A DNA stretch of 49,345 bases from contig CAAEAE010000073.1 in assembly GCA_900753715.1 (NCBI GenBank), forward strand, positions 1-49,345, in the 5' to 3' direction. Both the position numbers and the translations under genes were made by a program. The notes under the pieces were generated by a model, which ran no database searches, was not told the DNA's origin, and worked only from the letters and a program-made list of their open reading frames with translations. Positions within the stretch are counted from its first letter, which is position 1; every line of letters starts with the position of its first letter. This DNA comes from an uncultured Roseburia sp. (lineage in GTDB: Bacteria; Bacillota_A; Clostridia; Lachnospirales; Lachnospiraceae). Shown here one piece after another: positions 26,401 through 34,544 of this stretch.

Positions 26401-26466
26401 AAAAGTTTCCACAACCAGAACCCCTGCACAAAGTAATGCGACCATTTGTTTTGTAAATTTTTTCAT
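23416..26466 (-). CDS. Secreted GH25 muramidase with seven Fn3-like domains
   Basis: Exported peptidoglycan hydrolase (1016 aa). It has a signal peptide (about 1-29) and a Thr/Glu-repeat stalk (about 34-126). The GH25 (Chalaropsis-type lysozyme) domain spans about 172-372, with DGIDVSKWQG at 174-183, catalytic Asp271 and Glu273 in IYIDMET, and the late NVDMDVAY motif. About seven fibronectin-III-like repeats (375-1016) follow, each with a Y.V.......Y..K.RAY pattern. GH25 enzymes cleave the beta-1,4 MurNAc-GlcNAc bond. I start at MKKFTKQM (26466), which has AAGGAAGG upstream; the open frame extends 17 codons further but lacks a signal peptide there. It is the first gene of the three-gene operon whose members all carry Thr/Glu stalks. 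Confidence 0.92.
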   Translation of the reverse strand: MKKFTKQMVALLCAGVLVVETFGGTAYADELWQTETESTEVTETVEETEDTEETEAAETTEETETTEVTETTEEIEATEDTEVTEEMEVTEETEVTEETEATEETEVTETTEATETTEETEATEDIEELLNEDLNDPDYLKILEREETGEVISDIKYATGIVHNSRFKNYLKLDGIDVSKWQGSIDWSAVKDDGMKFAIVRLGYRGSANGTLVTDEYFEDNIQGAKKAGLGVGIYFFTQAISTSEAEAEAEYVLEKLKSYSGYVSWPIYIDMETLSNSRLDNAGLSSSEKTKICAAFCKKIEDAGYTAGVYSNGWYLSNQMDAESLAENYDIWLANYTTQTSYTGTYNMWQYSSTGSVSGISGNVDMDVAYVPTKPEKPSGLSQTGSTTDSITLSWKSVTNAEGYQAYCYDSDGNQVKTKKLTTNTWTVENLDIGSTYTCKVRAYWTEEDGTVTYGSKSDAYEVYTTPGQVQRLTATSQKKTSITLSWKKLAGVKGYQLYQYDETAGKYVRVKEGLTQASYTVSGLTAGKSYKFKVRGYNRLNSSTNNYGKYSSVLTVYTVPEQVKNVTFQDAGTDYISISWKKQSGVSGYWVYQYDKKGNFLKKFKASKNKYTCKNVSTGTTYQFKVRAYITQADDSNLTGAYSDVIKLKTSPAKTKKLSQSAVSTTSTTITWAKAAGAEKYCVFLYDETTGKYKKTAETTELSYKFTKLTSGKKYKAKVRAYNKNGSVKQWGEYSSVLTIAVKPNQVTKLTQKSVTEDSITVSFGKVKNADSYRIYLYDADGKQLKKVDTKKTTYTFKKLDGGNYLFAVKACAKSDSYTAWSSLSKKTAIATKPGTVTDLKQTKASTDTVTVGWTAASGAKGYAVYLYNESTEKYEKLGTTTATSYKIKKLKTGQNYKIRVRAYLENNGKTVWGSNTTLEVVTRPGEVKELKKKSVTEKSITVSWKKLKNVDGYQIRCYDGDGKLVKSVKTTETKERFEELEKGTYTFKVRAYKSTDSYTTYGTMSDAIEVSIE
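26089..26367. repeat. Thr/Glu codon repeat region in the GH25 gene
   Basis: Degenerate short repeats encode about 93 residues dominated by Thr and Glu directly after the signal peptide, the same design as in the two downstream genes. Confidence 0.85.
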
Positions 26467-26613
26467 TTTGCCTTCCTTTTCGTTCCGTATTTCATGCATT
26501 GACTCGCTTTCGCTCATTGTATCATGTTTTTTTTGGCAATTCTATACTTTCTGTAAAATAGAAATTTCCTGTTTTGGGAATTCTTCTTACGAAGGGCATT
26601 TCATAAAGTTAAA

Positions 26614-26649
26614 AAAGCCAGACCCTCCCTAACCGGAAGTCCTGGCTTT
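26614..26649 (-). terminator. Terminator of polysaccharide operon 2
   Basis: The stem AAAGCCAG (26614-26621) / CTGGCTTT (26642-26649) has additional inner pairing and six T on the minus strand (26611-26616). It lies 35 bases after the manC stop. Confidence 0.85.
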
Positions 26650-26683
26650 CCAATCCCGTTTTCCTCTCTCCTCCAAAAGCGTT

Positions 26684-28000
26684 TTATTTTTCCAATTCAA
26701 ATTTTTGCTTATCTTCTACAGAGATTTCATTTCCAAGCTGAACTTCGATGATTTCCAGTCTGCCATCTGCCATCACCGTATGTTTGCAGCCCACCGGCAG
26801 CGAAATGACATCTCCTGCTGTCACATTCCGTTCTACCCCGTCTACCACCACGCGGCCATGGCCGTTTGTGACCGTCCACACCTCATCGCGGTGCTCGTGA
26901 CTGTGATAGTGAAGCATATGTCCGGGAAGAAGCGTGATTTTGATGGTCATGCTGTTATCCTGCACATCCAATACATTGAAGCTTCCCCAGGATTTTTCCG
27001 CATACATGACCTGCTGGACAATCTTTTCGACATAAGGCTTCATGTAACTGCTCTGTTCCTTATCAGCAATTAAAATTCCATCGGGGCTCGCAGCAATGAC
27101 GAGATTCCTGCATCCCATGCAAAGCATTGGAAGATTTAATTCATTTACCACATGCGTATTTTCACAGGTGTTATCCATTTCCGCGCGTCCGACTACATTT
27201 GTTGTCATGGCTTCCGTAAACGTGTTCCAGCTTCCAAGGTCTTTCCATTCCCCCTGATAGCGCAATACCTGAATATCCGGCTCATGCTCAACCACCGCAT
27301 AGTCAAAACTGATTTTTTTATGGCTGGAATAATTTTCAAACAAATCCTCATAATTCTGAAATGAAATCAGTTCATGTGCTCTCTGCAACAGATAGCCCAG
27401 GCGAAATGCAAACACACCACCATTCCACAAAGCACCTTTTTTTATGTATTCCTCCGCAGTTTTCGCATCCGGTTTCTCCTTAAATGTGGAAACACGGCTG
27501 ATTTTTTCTGCATTTTCCGGAATAATATAGCCGTACTTTTCACTCGGATAAGTCGGTTCAATTCCCATCAAAGAAAGGTTTGCATTGCCCTGCTTTGCCA
27601 GCTCTGCCAGTTCCTTTAGCGCTTCAAAATAAGAATCCTCCACATACGGGTCAACCGGGCACACCACAACTGCCTCTTCTTCCGAAACGCCCTCCACATC
27701 ATGGAGATAGGATGCTGCAAGGCAGATTGCAGGGAATGTGTCTCTTCTGTCCGGTTCCATGCAGATATTCACTTTGTCTCCAAGCTGATTTTTGATGGCA
27801 CTCACCTGCTTTTTGCTGGTTGCAATCGTCACCTGTGCCTCCGGATCTACAGTCGTAATCTGTCTGTAGACTCTCATAAGCATCGATTCCATCTCATCAT
27901 CTTTTCCATGAAACATTTTTAAAAACTGTTTAGAACGCACATCATTTGACAACGGCCACAAGCGCTTTCCGCTTCCGCCTGATAATAAAATAATATTCAT
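26684..28000 (-). CDS. manC: Mannose-1-phosphate guanylyltransferase
   Basis: Makes GDP-mannose from GTP and mannose-1-phosphate. The 438-aa protein begins with the nucleotidyltransferase signature LLSGGSGKRLWPLS (5-18). It contains YPSEKYGYI, FKEKPD (the EKP active-site segment) and WNGGVF. It ends in a cupin domain with HYHSHEHRDEVW, the C-terminal half typical of ManC. A fused isomerase activity, as in AlgA-type enzymes, is possible but not shown. It is the last gene of operon 2. Its product could feed gmd-fcl at 16228-18213 as well as mannosyltransferases. Confidence 0.92.
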   Translation of the reverse strand: MNIILLSGGSGKRLWPLSNDVRSKQFLKMFHGKDDEMESMLMRVYRQITTVDPEAQVTIATSKKQVSAIKNQLGDKVNICMEPDRRDTFPAICLAASYLHDVEGVSEEEAVVVCPVDPYVEDSYFEALKELAELAKQGNANLSLMGIEPTYPSEKYGYIIPENAEKISRVSTFKEKPDAKTAEEYIKKGALWNGGVFAFRLGYLLQRAHELISFQNYEDLFENYSSHKKISFDYAVVEHEPDIQVLRYQGEWKDLGSWNTFTEAMTTNVVGRAEMDNTCENTHVVNELNLPMLCMGCRNLVIAASPDGILIADKEQSSYMKPYVEKIVQQVMYAEKSWGSFNVLDVQDNSMTIKITLLPGHMLHYHSHEHRDEVWTVTNGHGRVVVDGVERNVTAGDVISLPVGCKHTVMADGRLEIIEVQLGNEISVEDKQKFELEK

Positions 28001-28059
28001 GTATGCCCTGCCTTAACTTTCTTTTCTACCCAGAAAAAATGACACTCCCAAACCGGCTG

Positions 28060-29037
28060 TTAAAATATCCCGAGCTGAATGATATCATGATTTCTGATTA
28101 GTCCTACTACTTTTCCATCCTCTGCGACAACCGGAAGAACCGAAAGCTGTTTTTCTCTCTTTTCCATGATACGCAAAGCTTCAATTGCAAGAATTTTCTC
28201 GGAAACAACGATTGGATTTTTAGTCATAACCTCATTTACAAGGACATTGTATACATCCACTTCTTTTTCCATATAGCGCTTCAAATCGCCATCCGTAATA
28301 AGTCCTGCCAGTTTTCCCTCTGTATCCACAATTGAGACTGCACCGAGACCCGTCTTGCTCATGACATAAATAGCTGTTTTTAACGTACTTCCTTCCGGAA
28401 CAATCGGATTTTCTTCTCCTGTATGCATCAAATCCGATACCTTCGTAATCAGTTTTCTTCCAAGTGAACCTGCCGGATGATACAGCGCAAAATTTTCTTT
28501 TTTAAACTGCTTCATCTCCGAAAGCACCACTGCTAATGCATCGCCCATCACCAGCTCTGCGGTGGTACTTGAGGTAGGTGCAAGGTGCAGTGCACAGGCT
28601 TCCTGCATCACCGGCAGTTCCAACAGATAATCCGCATACTGTGCCAGTGTCGATTCCGGATATGATGTCATCGCAATAATCGGGGTTCCAATCATCTTGA
28701 TATTCGGGAGCATATTGCATACTTCCGCCGTCTCACCACTGTTACTGATAATGATAATAACATCATCCTGGGAAAGCGTTCCCAAATCTCCATGCAGAGC
28801 CTCTGCAGGATGAAGGAAATAAGAGCTGATTCCAAGGCTTGACATGGTAGCAGAAATTTTTCTTCCAATATGTCCCGGCTTTCCCATTCCACTTAAGACC
28901 ACTTTTCCGTCGCACTGGCTTAAAAGTGTCACAATTTTCTTTACCATCTCTTCATCCAGTGAGTTTTTTACATTTTCCAGTTCCGCAATCTCGGTATCAA
29001 AAACTTTGCGGATATCAGCGATTATGTCCCTTTCCAT
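28060..29037 (-). CDS. kdsD: D-arabinose 5-phosphate isomerase (KpsF/GutQ/KdsD family)
   Basis: Interconverts ribulose 5-phosphate and arabinose 5-phosphate, the first step to Kdo. The 325-aa protein has a SIS sugar-isomerase domain (about 35-180: VVLSGMGKPGHIG, SNSGETAEV, LAPTSSTTAEL) and two CBS domains (about 205-325), the full KdsD/KpsF layout. A good AGGGAG ribosome binding site is present. It lies 15 bases downstream of kdsA and is followed by manC. Because GutQ-like paralogues occur without Kdo synthesis, the placement beside kdsA and kdsB is what makes the Kdo role convincing. Confidence 0.92.
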   Translation of the reverse strand: MERDIIADIRKVFDTEIAELENVKNSLDEEMVKKIVTLLSQCDGKVVLSGMGKPGHIGRKISATMSSLGISSYFLHPAEALHGDLGTLSQDDVIIIISNSGETAEVCNMLPNIKMIGTPIIAMTSYPESTLAQYADYLLELPVMQEACALHLAPTSSTTAELVMGDALAVVLSEMKQFKKENFALYHPAGSLGRKLITKVSDLMHTGEENPIVPEGSTLKTAIYVMSKTGLGAVSIVDTEGKLAGLITDGDLKRYMEKEVDVYNVLVNEVMTKNPIVVSEKILAIEALRIMEKREKQLSVLPVVAEDGKVVGLIRNHDIIQLGIF

Positions 29038-29052
29038 CTGTCTATCTCCCTC

Positions 29053-29841
29053 TTATCTGAACTGTTCCACCAGATGATGTACTGAAAGTATCTGGTCTAA
29101 AATCTCTTCAAAATTTTCCAGTTTTATCATATTGGGTCCGTCGGAGAGCGCATGGTCCGGATCCGGGTGCACTTCTGCAAACATTCCATCGATTCCGGTT
29201 GCCGCTGCCGCACGCGCAAGGTATTTCACGTACTCTCTGTTTCCTCCGGTGCTGTCTCCCTTTCCACCCGGTTTTTGTACACTGTGGGTCGCATCAAAAA
29301 TAACCGGATAGCCAAATTTCTTCATCTCTACCAGACCCGTCATGTCAACTACAAGTGTATTGTATCCAAAGGAAGTGCCTCTCTCGCAGAGCATGATATC
29401 CCGGTTTCCGGATTCCTCTAATTTCGCCACGACATTTCTCATATCCCACGGTGCAAGGAACTGGGCTTTCTTTACGTTAATCGTCTTTCCGGTCTTTGCT
29501 GCCGCCATCAGTAAATCCGTCTGTCTGCAAAGAAACGCCGGAATCTGAAGAATATCTGCCACTTCTGCCACTGGCTCTGCCTGGTATGGTTCGTGAATAT
29601 CTGTCACAATCTTAACCCCGCAGGTTTCTTTCGCCTTTTTTAAAATACGGAGCCCTTCCTCTAAGCCGGGACCTCTGTACGAACTGATAGAAGTACGGTT
29701 TGCCTTGTCAAAAGATGCCTTAAAGTAAAAATCCACATCCTTTTTCTCCGCAATTTTTTTCAGGCTCTCTGCCATCTGAAGCACCATCTCTTCGGATTCG
29801 ATGACACACGGACCTGCAAGCAGTTTAAATTTATCACTCAT
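29053..29841 (-). CDS. kdsA: 3-deoxy-8-phosphooctulonate (Kdo-8-P) synthase, metal-dependent type
   Basis: Condenses phosphoenolpyruvate with arabinose 5-phosphate to Kdo-8-phosphate. The 262-aa TIM-barrel has [10 protein letters not shown] near the start, and [41 protein letters not shown] and [15 protein letters not shown]. The metal ligands Cys12, His186, Glu223 and Asp234 correspond, with an offset of one, to Cys11, His185, Glu222 and Asp233 of the Aquifex enzyme. It therefore belongs to the metal-dependent class, not the E. coli type with Asn in place of Cys. It sits between kdsB and kdsD in operon 2. Confusion with DAHP or sialate synthases is unlikely given these segments. Confidence 0.95.
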   Translation of the reverse strand: MSDKFKLLAGPCVIESEEMVLQMAESLKKIAEKKDVDFYFKASFDKANRTSISSYRGPGLEEGLRILKKAKETCGVKIVTDIHEPYQAEPVAEVADILQIPAFLCRQTDLLMAAAKTGKTINVKKAQFLAPWDMRNVVAKLEESGNRDIMLCERGTSFGYNTLVVDMTGLVEMKKFGYPVIFDATHSVQKPGGKGDSTGGNREYVKYLARAAAATGIDGMFAEVHPDPDHALSDGPNMIKLENFEEILDQILSVHHLVEQFR

Positions 29842-29873
29842 TTTTCCACCGTTCCTTTCCTGTAATGAAACTG

Positions 29874-30602
29874 TTACTGATTTCTTCTGATTTCCTCTTC
29901 CACGAGTGCAATATGCTCCGGTAAATCCACACCAATACTCTGGTAAACGGTATCCTTCACACGGATATGGTAGCCGTTTTCAAGCACCCGGAGCTGTTCG
30001 AGTTTTTCAATGTTTTCTAAGGATGATGCCGGCAGTTTCACATATTTTTCCAGAAACTCCTTCGTATAACCATAGGCACCAATGTGTCTGTAATAAGAAA
30101 CGCCGTCTTTTCCATCCCGGTTGTAAGGAATCGCATATCTGGAAAAATAAATCGCATCTCCGTTGCAGTCTGTGATGACCTTGACCACATTCGGATCGTC
30201 TATCTCAGCCGGATTTTCAATCTCCTTTTTTAAGGTTGCCATTACCACACTCTCATCCGAAAATGCACTGATAAGGTCCTTTATCATCTCTTCCTTAATC
30301 AAAGGCTCATCTCCCTGAATGTTTAAAATAACATCACAGTCAATGTCCTTTGACGCCTGATACACACGATCCGTTCCGCAACTGCAATCGCCTGTCATAA
30401 CTGCCTTTCCTCCAAATGCCTGCACCGCCTGATAAATTCTGTCATCATCGGTCGCGATGTAAACTGCGTCAAGTTCCTCCACTTTGCTGACGCTCTCATA
30501 CACCCACTGAATCATCGGTTTTCCACAGATGGGTGCCAATGGCTTTCCCGGAAATCTTGAGGACTGATATCTCGCCGGAATTACTGCAATTATTTTTTTC
30601 AT
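29874..30602 (-). CDS. kdsB: CMP-Kdo synthetase (3-deoxy-manno-octulosonate cytidylyltransferase)
   Basis: Activates Kdo to CMP-Kdo with CTP, the donor for Kdo transferases. The 242-aa protein starts [20 protein letters not shown] (the nucleotide-binding signature). It contains [17 protein letters not shown] (about 92-100), [23 protein letters not shown] and [11 protein letters not shown], all characteristic of KdsB. I use the ATG at 30602, with GGGAG 10 bases upstream; a GTG three codons earlier is also possible. It lies between the flippase and kdsA in operon 2. Confidence 0.95.
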   Translation of the reverse strand: MKKIIAVIPARYQSSRFPGKPLAPICGKPMIQWVYESVSKVEELDAVYIATDDDRIYQAVQAFGGKAVMTGDCSCGTDRVYQASKDIDCDVILNIQGDEPLIKEEMIKDLISAFSDESVVMATLKKEIENPAEIDDPNVVKVITDCNGDAIYFSRYAIPYNRDGKDGVSYYRHIGAYGYTKEFLEKYVKLPASSLENIEKLEQLRVLENGYHIRVKDTVYQSIGVDLPEHIALVEEEIRRNQ

Positions 30603-30617
30603 GTGATTCACGCTCCC

Positions 30618-32144
30618 TTATCTTTGTTTTTTTCTGATAAAACCTGTAAACATCCCTGAAACAAGCTGCTTTTCATACGCATTAAAGCCCAAAAACCACA
30701 TAGAGCCTACGTAAACTGCGGTGTACACTATAATTTTTACAAGGAAAATTGGTACATTTGTGGTTTCTATTGCAAGATTCATGCCGATTCCAAAAGCAAC
30801 CGGTATCAGGATTGCCGGAACAATATGGAAAATGTTGCTCCAGTAATACTTCATATTCAGTCCGAGTCTGCAATGATAAAACCAGTTCATGATAAAAATA
30901 TGCCCTACCACAACTGCAATTGATGTTCCAAGCGCACTTCCGATAACTCCATACTTCGGACACAGGTACAGTGTAATTGCAAGGTTAAATAATGCAATGA
31001 CCAGATAAACGAGTGCACGGAACTGATGGCGGTTTTTGGCACGCTGAATTTCAATTGCAATATTCTGACATAACGGTACTGTCATTGGAATCATCAGAAT
31101 CATGGCAACATAATATGCCTCTCTGTATTCCTCTCCGCCTGCCCAGGCAATCACAAAGTATTCGCCAAACAGGATAAATCCTGTCAATACCAGACTTAAG
31201 AAAATAAACTGTATTCTTCCCACCTTCGTCAACAGTGCCGTCAGCTCCTCGTCTCCGGATTCTGTCGCGACCAGTTTGTTAATTCTCGGTGTAAATACCG
31301 ATGAAATCGAGGTGGAAAATTCACGGTAATAGGCATTTAAATTTGCACCGATGGTATAGATTGCAACCATCGCTGTTCCGTAAAACCGTCCGATAATAAA
31401 TTTATCAATTGCCCAGTTAATCTGCTCGACAATCATATTGATGAAGATAAAGAAGGTAAACGGCATTACTTCCTTCATCAATGAAAAATCTGCATACTTA
31501 AAGGATATCTCCATTCCAAACTTTTTCGTTGCAACGAAAAAGTCCGTAATTCCAAGGAACAAAGAAATTCCAAGCATTACGCCCGCAACGCTGATTGCAC
31601 CGCCACCCATATACAAAAGCGGCAGCGTAATCAGAGGATTCATAATTTTAAACACGATGCGAAGCAGTCTCTGATACAAAAACTTTTCCGATGCTGTGAC
31701 ATAGGAGTTAAACACGCTGAGTGGAAAATTAACCGCAATATTTACCACCATAATCACTAACAGAATCTTTGCTTCCCCCATCTCCGCAGCTGTCAGTTTA
31801 CTTCCTAAAATCTGCTCCGGGAAAAGACAGATGAGTCCGCCTAAAATCAAGGCAACCAACCCGATTACACTAAAAACAATAATAAACAGTCCGTTTAATC
31901 CGGCAAGTCCTTTTTTATCCTCTTCTTTTTTGTACCTCGAATAATACCGGATATAAGCGCCTCCGAATCCAAAGCTTAAAATGCTAAGGTTCGTTACAAT
32001 AGAGGAAACATAACCATACAGTCCATACTCATTCTGCCCCATCACGCGCAGCATGATGGGTGTATAAATAATGGATATTACATTACTGATAATGATAGAA
32101 ACATAGGAAAGCAATGTTCCTGCTTTTAACTGATTGACTTTCAA
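30618..32144 (-). CDS. Wzx-type polysaccharide flippase (MOP superfamily)
   Basis: Polytopic membrane protein of 508 aa with about 12-14 helices. It resembles MATE/MOP-fold O-unit flippases: SYVSIIISNVISIIYTPIMLRVMGQNEYGLYG at the N-terminus (here only the pattern is meaningful), then GFGGAYIRYYSRYKKE and a short basic C-terminus. It should move lipid-linked repeat units from the inner to the outer membrane face. The start is TTG at 32144 with GAGG 7 bases upstream. It is the only flippase of this type in the window and may serve both polysaccharide operons. No Wzy-type polymerase was positively identified. Confidence 0.88.
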   Translation of the reverse strand: MKVNQLKAGTLLSYVSIIISNVISIIYTPIMLRVMGQNEYGLYGYVSSIVTNLSILSFGFGGAYIRYYSRYKKEEDKKGLAGLNGLFIIVFSVIGLVALILGGLICLFPEQILGSKLTAAEMGEAKILLVIMVVNIAVNFPLSVFNSYVTASEKFLYQRLLRIVFKIMNPLITLPLLYMGGGAISVAGVMLGISLFLGITDFFVATKKFGMEISFKYADFSLMKEVMPFTFFIFINMIVEQINWAIDKFIIGRFYGTAMVAIYTIGANLNAYYREFSTSISSVFTPRINKLVATESGDEELTALLTKVGRIQFIFLSLVLTGFILFGEYFVIAWAGGEEYREAYYVAMILMIPMTVPLCQNIAIEIQRAKNRHQFRALVYLVIALFNLAITLYLCPKYGVIGSALGTSIAVVVGHIFIMNWFYHCRLGLNMKYYWSNIFHIVPAILIPVAFGIGMNLAIETTNVPIFLVKIIVYTAVYVGSMWFLGFNAYEKQLVSGMFTGFIRKKQR

Positions 32145-32164
32145 AACACAACCTCTTTTTCTTT

Positions 32165-34525
32165 TTACCGCCTGAATAACTTAAATCTTATTTTTTTCAA
32201 CAGAATCTTACATACTGCACCTGCACCGATTTCTTTTACCGCGTGCCTGCCGTTTGCTATCTTTTTGCGCAGTTTAAAGGATGTGGTATTCTGACATTCT
32301 GCAAGCTGCTCTTCGAGTTCGCATACCCTGCGCATCATGATATCATTTGCGGAAAGGTCCGTACTGTGCGGCTTTTTAAGCTGCTCTGCTAACCACTGCA
32401 AAGAATCCTCGCGTTCTCTTACCAGTATTTCATTGACTCTGCCGTAATCAATCTCCTGCTTTGACAGCCTTTCAATCTCTGCGCTGTCTGTCGGACTTTT
32501 TACAATCCGGTCCGCAAGACCGATTGTCCGAAGCAGCGAATAAAATCTTCCGTTTCCACGGTTTTCATGTTCAATCACAATAAACGGTTTCTCAAACAGA
32601 ATCGAAAAACACATACCATGGAAGGAGTCTGTCACCACACAACTGCTGTTTTTAATAAGATACAGCCAGTCTGAAACCTTCACGTTCCGCTCAAGCACAA
32701 GATTCCATCCATTGATACGGGAAGGGGTCACATCCATTCCGGTCACATTGATATCCTTTAACCCATACGTTTCGGACAGCTTTCTAACCACCTGCTCTTT
32801 GTTCCGGTTTGGCTCAAGCATATAAGAAAATACATACCCGCTGTCATCCCGCGCAGATTCTTCTATCAAATCCTCAAATATCTGTTTATTTACTGTAAGC
32901 ACCGGGTCAAGGACCTTCCTTGCCGGCACTTCAAAAATATCGCGGCAGATTTCAACACCGGAGTCCTCACGGATTCCAATTGCATCGAAGCGTTTCAGAT
33001 AGTACTTCATTTCCTCCCTGACCTTCTCTGAGCCTAGATAATAGTCATGCCCGAAAGAAGTTCCGTATGCGAGCTTTCGTTTGTTATCCTGCACAAAATC
33101 GAGCGCATAATAATTGCCCTGCTCTTCATACAGCAGACTTTTCCATATCTGATCGGACGCTACCATAAATGTATCACAGCACGCATTGAGCTTACGCAGC
33201 TCGCTCCTTGTTCTGATATACGGTGCAAGGTCATATTTGCTGTAATGTTTTTTAATATATTCCGTGATGTTGTCATTAATTCCGTAATAATTTCTCCCTG
33301 CCCGCTCAATCATAAGCGGCTCATATCCTAACGATTTTAAGATATGATAAAGTGAGAGATGGCTGACTGCACAGCCATAATTCGGACTGGAAAACAATCC
33401 TGCGATTCCCACATCATGCTTGTTCTCCAACGCCATCTGCAATGCCTTTCCTACCGGCTGACGCTTGCGCAGTTCAAAAAACCAGTCCCGGTTTCGATTC
33501 GGCTTTTTCGGTGTATAGACACTGTGATTATGTTTTTTCACTGTCTCAATGTCATCTTTTTCACATATCGACATCTGTGGTTTTACTTTTTCAAACAGCT
33601 GCTTTCCTTTTGGCGAATTGAGTAACACCCAGGATAATCCACCCGTATCATTGAGCTTATTGTTGAATTTCTCAATTCCCCAGCAGTCTCCAATCGTCAT
33701 ATCACTCTGACGCGGCAGTTTTGTGTAAGGACAGGTGCCGCAGGAAGGTCTCGTAATCACCGCATCTAAAAAGCCACGGAAATATAAATCCTGCTTCTCA
33801 AACTTTACATACGGTTCTTCGTTCCGATATGTCACCTCCAGCGTATCGCACCGCCAGCCATACTTTTTATTTCGGAAGTTGACATCCAAAACCTCTTTCC
33901 CGTCTGCAAGCTCTTTGATATAGTCTTTAAAAACTGCCGGAGACGGAACGCCGTGACAGATGAAATCCATGGTATACAGGTTCTCATAGTCCTTCTGCAA
34001 AAAACCGTACAGACCCGCTACCTGGCACGCAGCTCCGACAAATAATACCGTCTTTCCTGCCTCCAAATCCGTGCGCACATCCCTGTAAATCAGTCCGGTA
34101 TCTGCCTGCACATACTTAGAGCCCTGATAGCTGCCAATTTCCTGCATCTGTGTAAATTTTGAGAAAACGACGGAGAACTGTTCATCATATCTTGCCGCAT
34201 AGACACTTCCCCCCTGCTCTGTAATCACTTCCGCAAGCGCAGGAAAAATTGCACCGGAAGAACTTTTCTCCCTGTGCTCTTTATTGGCTGCAATATATAC
34301 CTCTGTCGTATCTGAATTTGTATGAGACGGTTTAATGACCGGACACGCACGCTCGCACAGCCCGCAGTTGACGCACTTTTCCATGTCAACAAGCGGATAT
34401 AAAAATCCTTCCGCATCCTGCTGCATCGTAATCGCTCCACGGCCGCAGCTGTTATAGCACGCACCGCACCCGGTACACTCCTTCACATTTTTATTCAGTT
34501 TCTCAAATAAAATCTGTTTCTGCAT
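32165..34525 (-). CDS. Ferredoxin/FrhB-like and polysaccharide pyruvyltransferase fusion
   Basis: A 786-aa multidomain protein. Residues 17-27 (C-X2-C-X2-C-X3-C) and 51-61 (the same pattern) form two [4Fe-4S] clusters. About 80-370 is an F420 hydrogenase/dehydrogenase beta-subunit-like module (VGAACQVAGL, FICHGVPSPAVF, SCGTCPY, TIGDCWG). About 375-690 is a polysaccharide pyruvyltransferase (CsaB/WcaK type) module: SSPNYGCAVSHL, VASDQIW, DSFHG. The C-terminus (about 735-786) has a short coiled coil and a basic tail common in envelope-sugar enzymes. The second half should place a pyruvate ketal on a sugar. The redox half's substrate is unknown; reductive modification of the same sugar is a guess. 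It is in operon 2 upstream of the flippase. Confidence 0.87.
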   Translation of the reverse strand: MQKQILFEKLNKNVKECTGCGACYNSCGRGAITMQQDAEGFLYPLVDMEKCVNCGLCERACPVIKPSHTNSDTTEVYIAANKEHREKSSSGAIFPALAEVITEQGGSVYAARYDEQFSVVFSKFTQMQEIGSYQGSKYVQADTGLIYRDVRTDLEAGKTVLFVGAACQVAGLYGFLQKDYENLYTMDFICHGVPSPAVFKDYIKELADGKEVLDVNFRNKKYGWRCDTLEVTYRNEEPYVKFEKQDLYFRGFLDAVITRPSCGTCPYTKLPRQSDMTIGDCWGIEKFNNKLNDTGGLSWVLLNSPKGKQLFEKVKPQMSICEKDDIETVKKHNHSVYTPKKPNRNRDWFFELRKRQPVGKALQMALENKHDVGIAGLFSSPNYGCAVSHLSLYHILKSLGYEPLMIERAGRNYYGINDNITEYIKKHYSKYDLAPYIRTRSELRKLNACCDTFMVASDQIWKSLLYEEQGNYYALDFVQDNKRKLAYGTSFGHDYYLGSEKVREEMKYYLKRFDAIGIREDSGVEICRDIFEVPARKVLDPVLTVNKQIFEDLIEESARDDSGYVFSYMLEPNRNKEQVVRKLSETYGLKDINVTGMDVTPSRINGWNLVLERNVKVSDWLYLIKNSSCVVTDSFHGMCFSILFEKPFIVIEHENRGNGRFYSLLRTIGLADRIVKSPTDSAEIERLSKQEIDYGRVNEILVREREDSLQWLAEQLKKPHSTDLSANDIMMRRVCELEEQLAECQNTTSFKLRKKIANGRHAVKEIGAGAVCKILLKKIRFKLFRR

Positions 34526-34544
34526 TCACTGTCTCCTAAATATC

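Noticed and set aside
29053..29841. KdsA considered as a DAHP or sialic/legionaminic acid synthase
   Set aside because: The segments [20 protein letters not shown] and the Cys/His/Glu/Asp ligand set match Kdo-8-P synthase, and kdsB and kdsD are adjacent.
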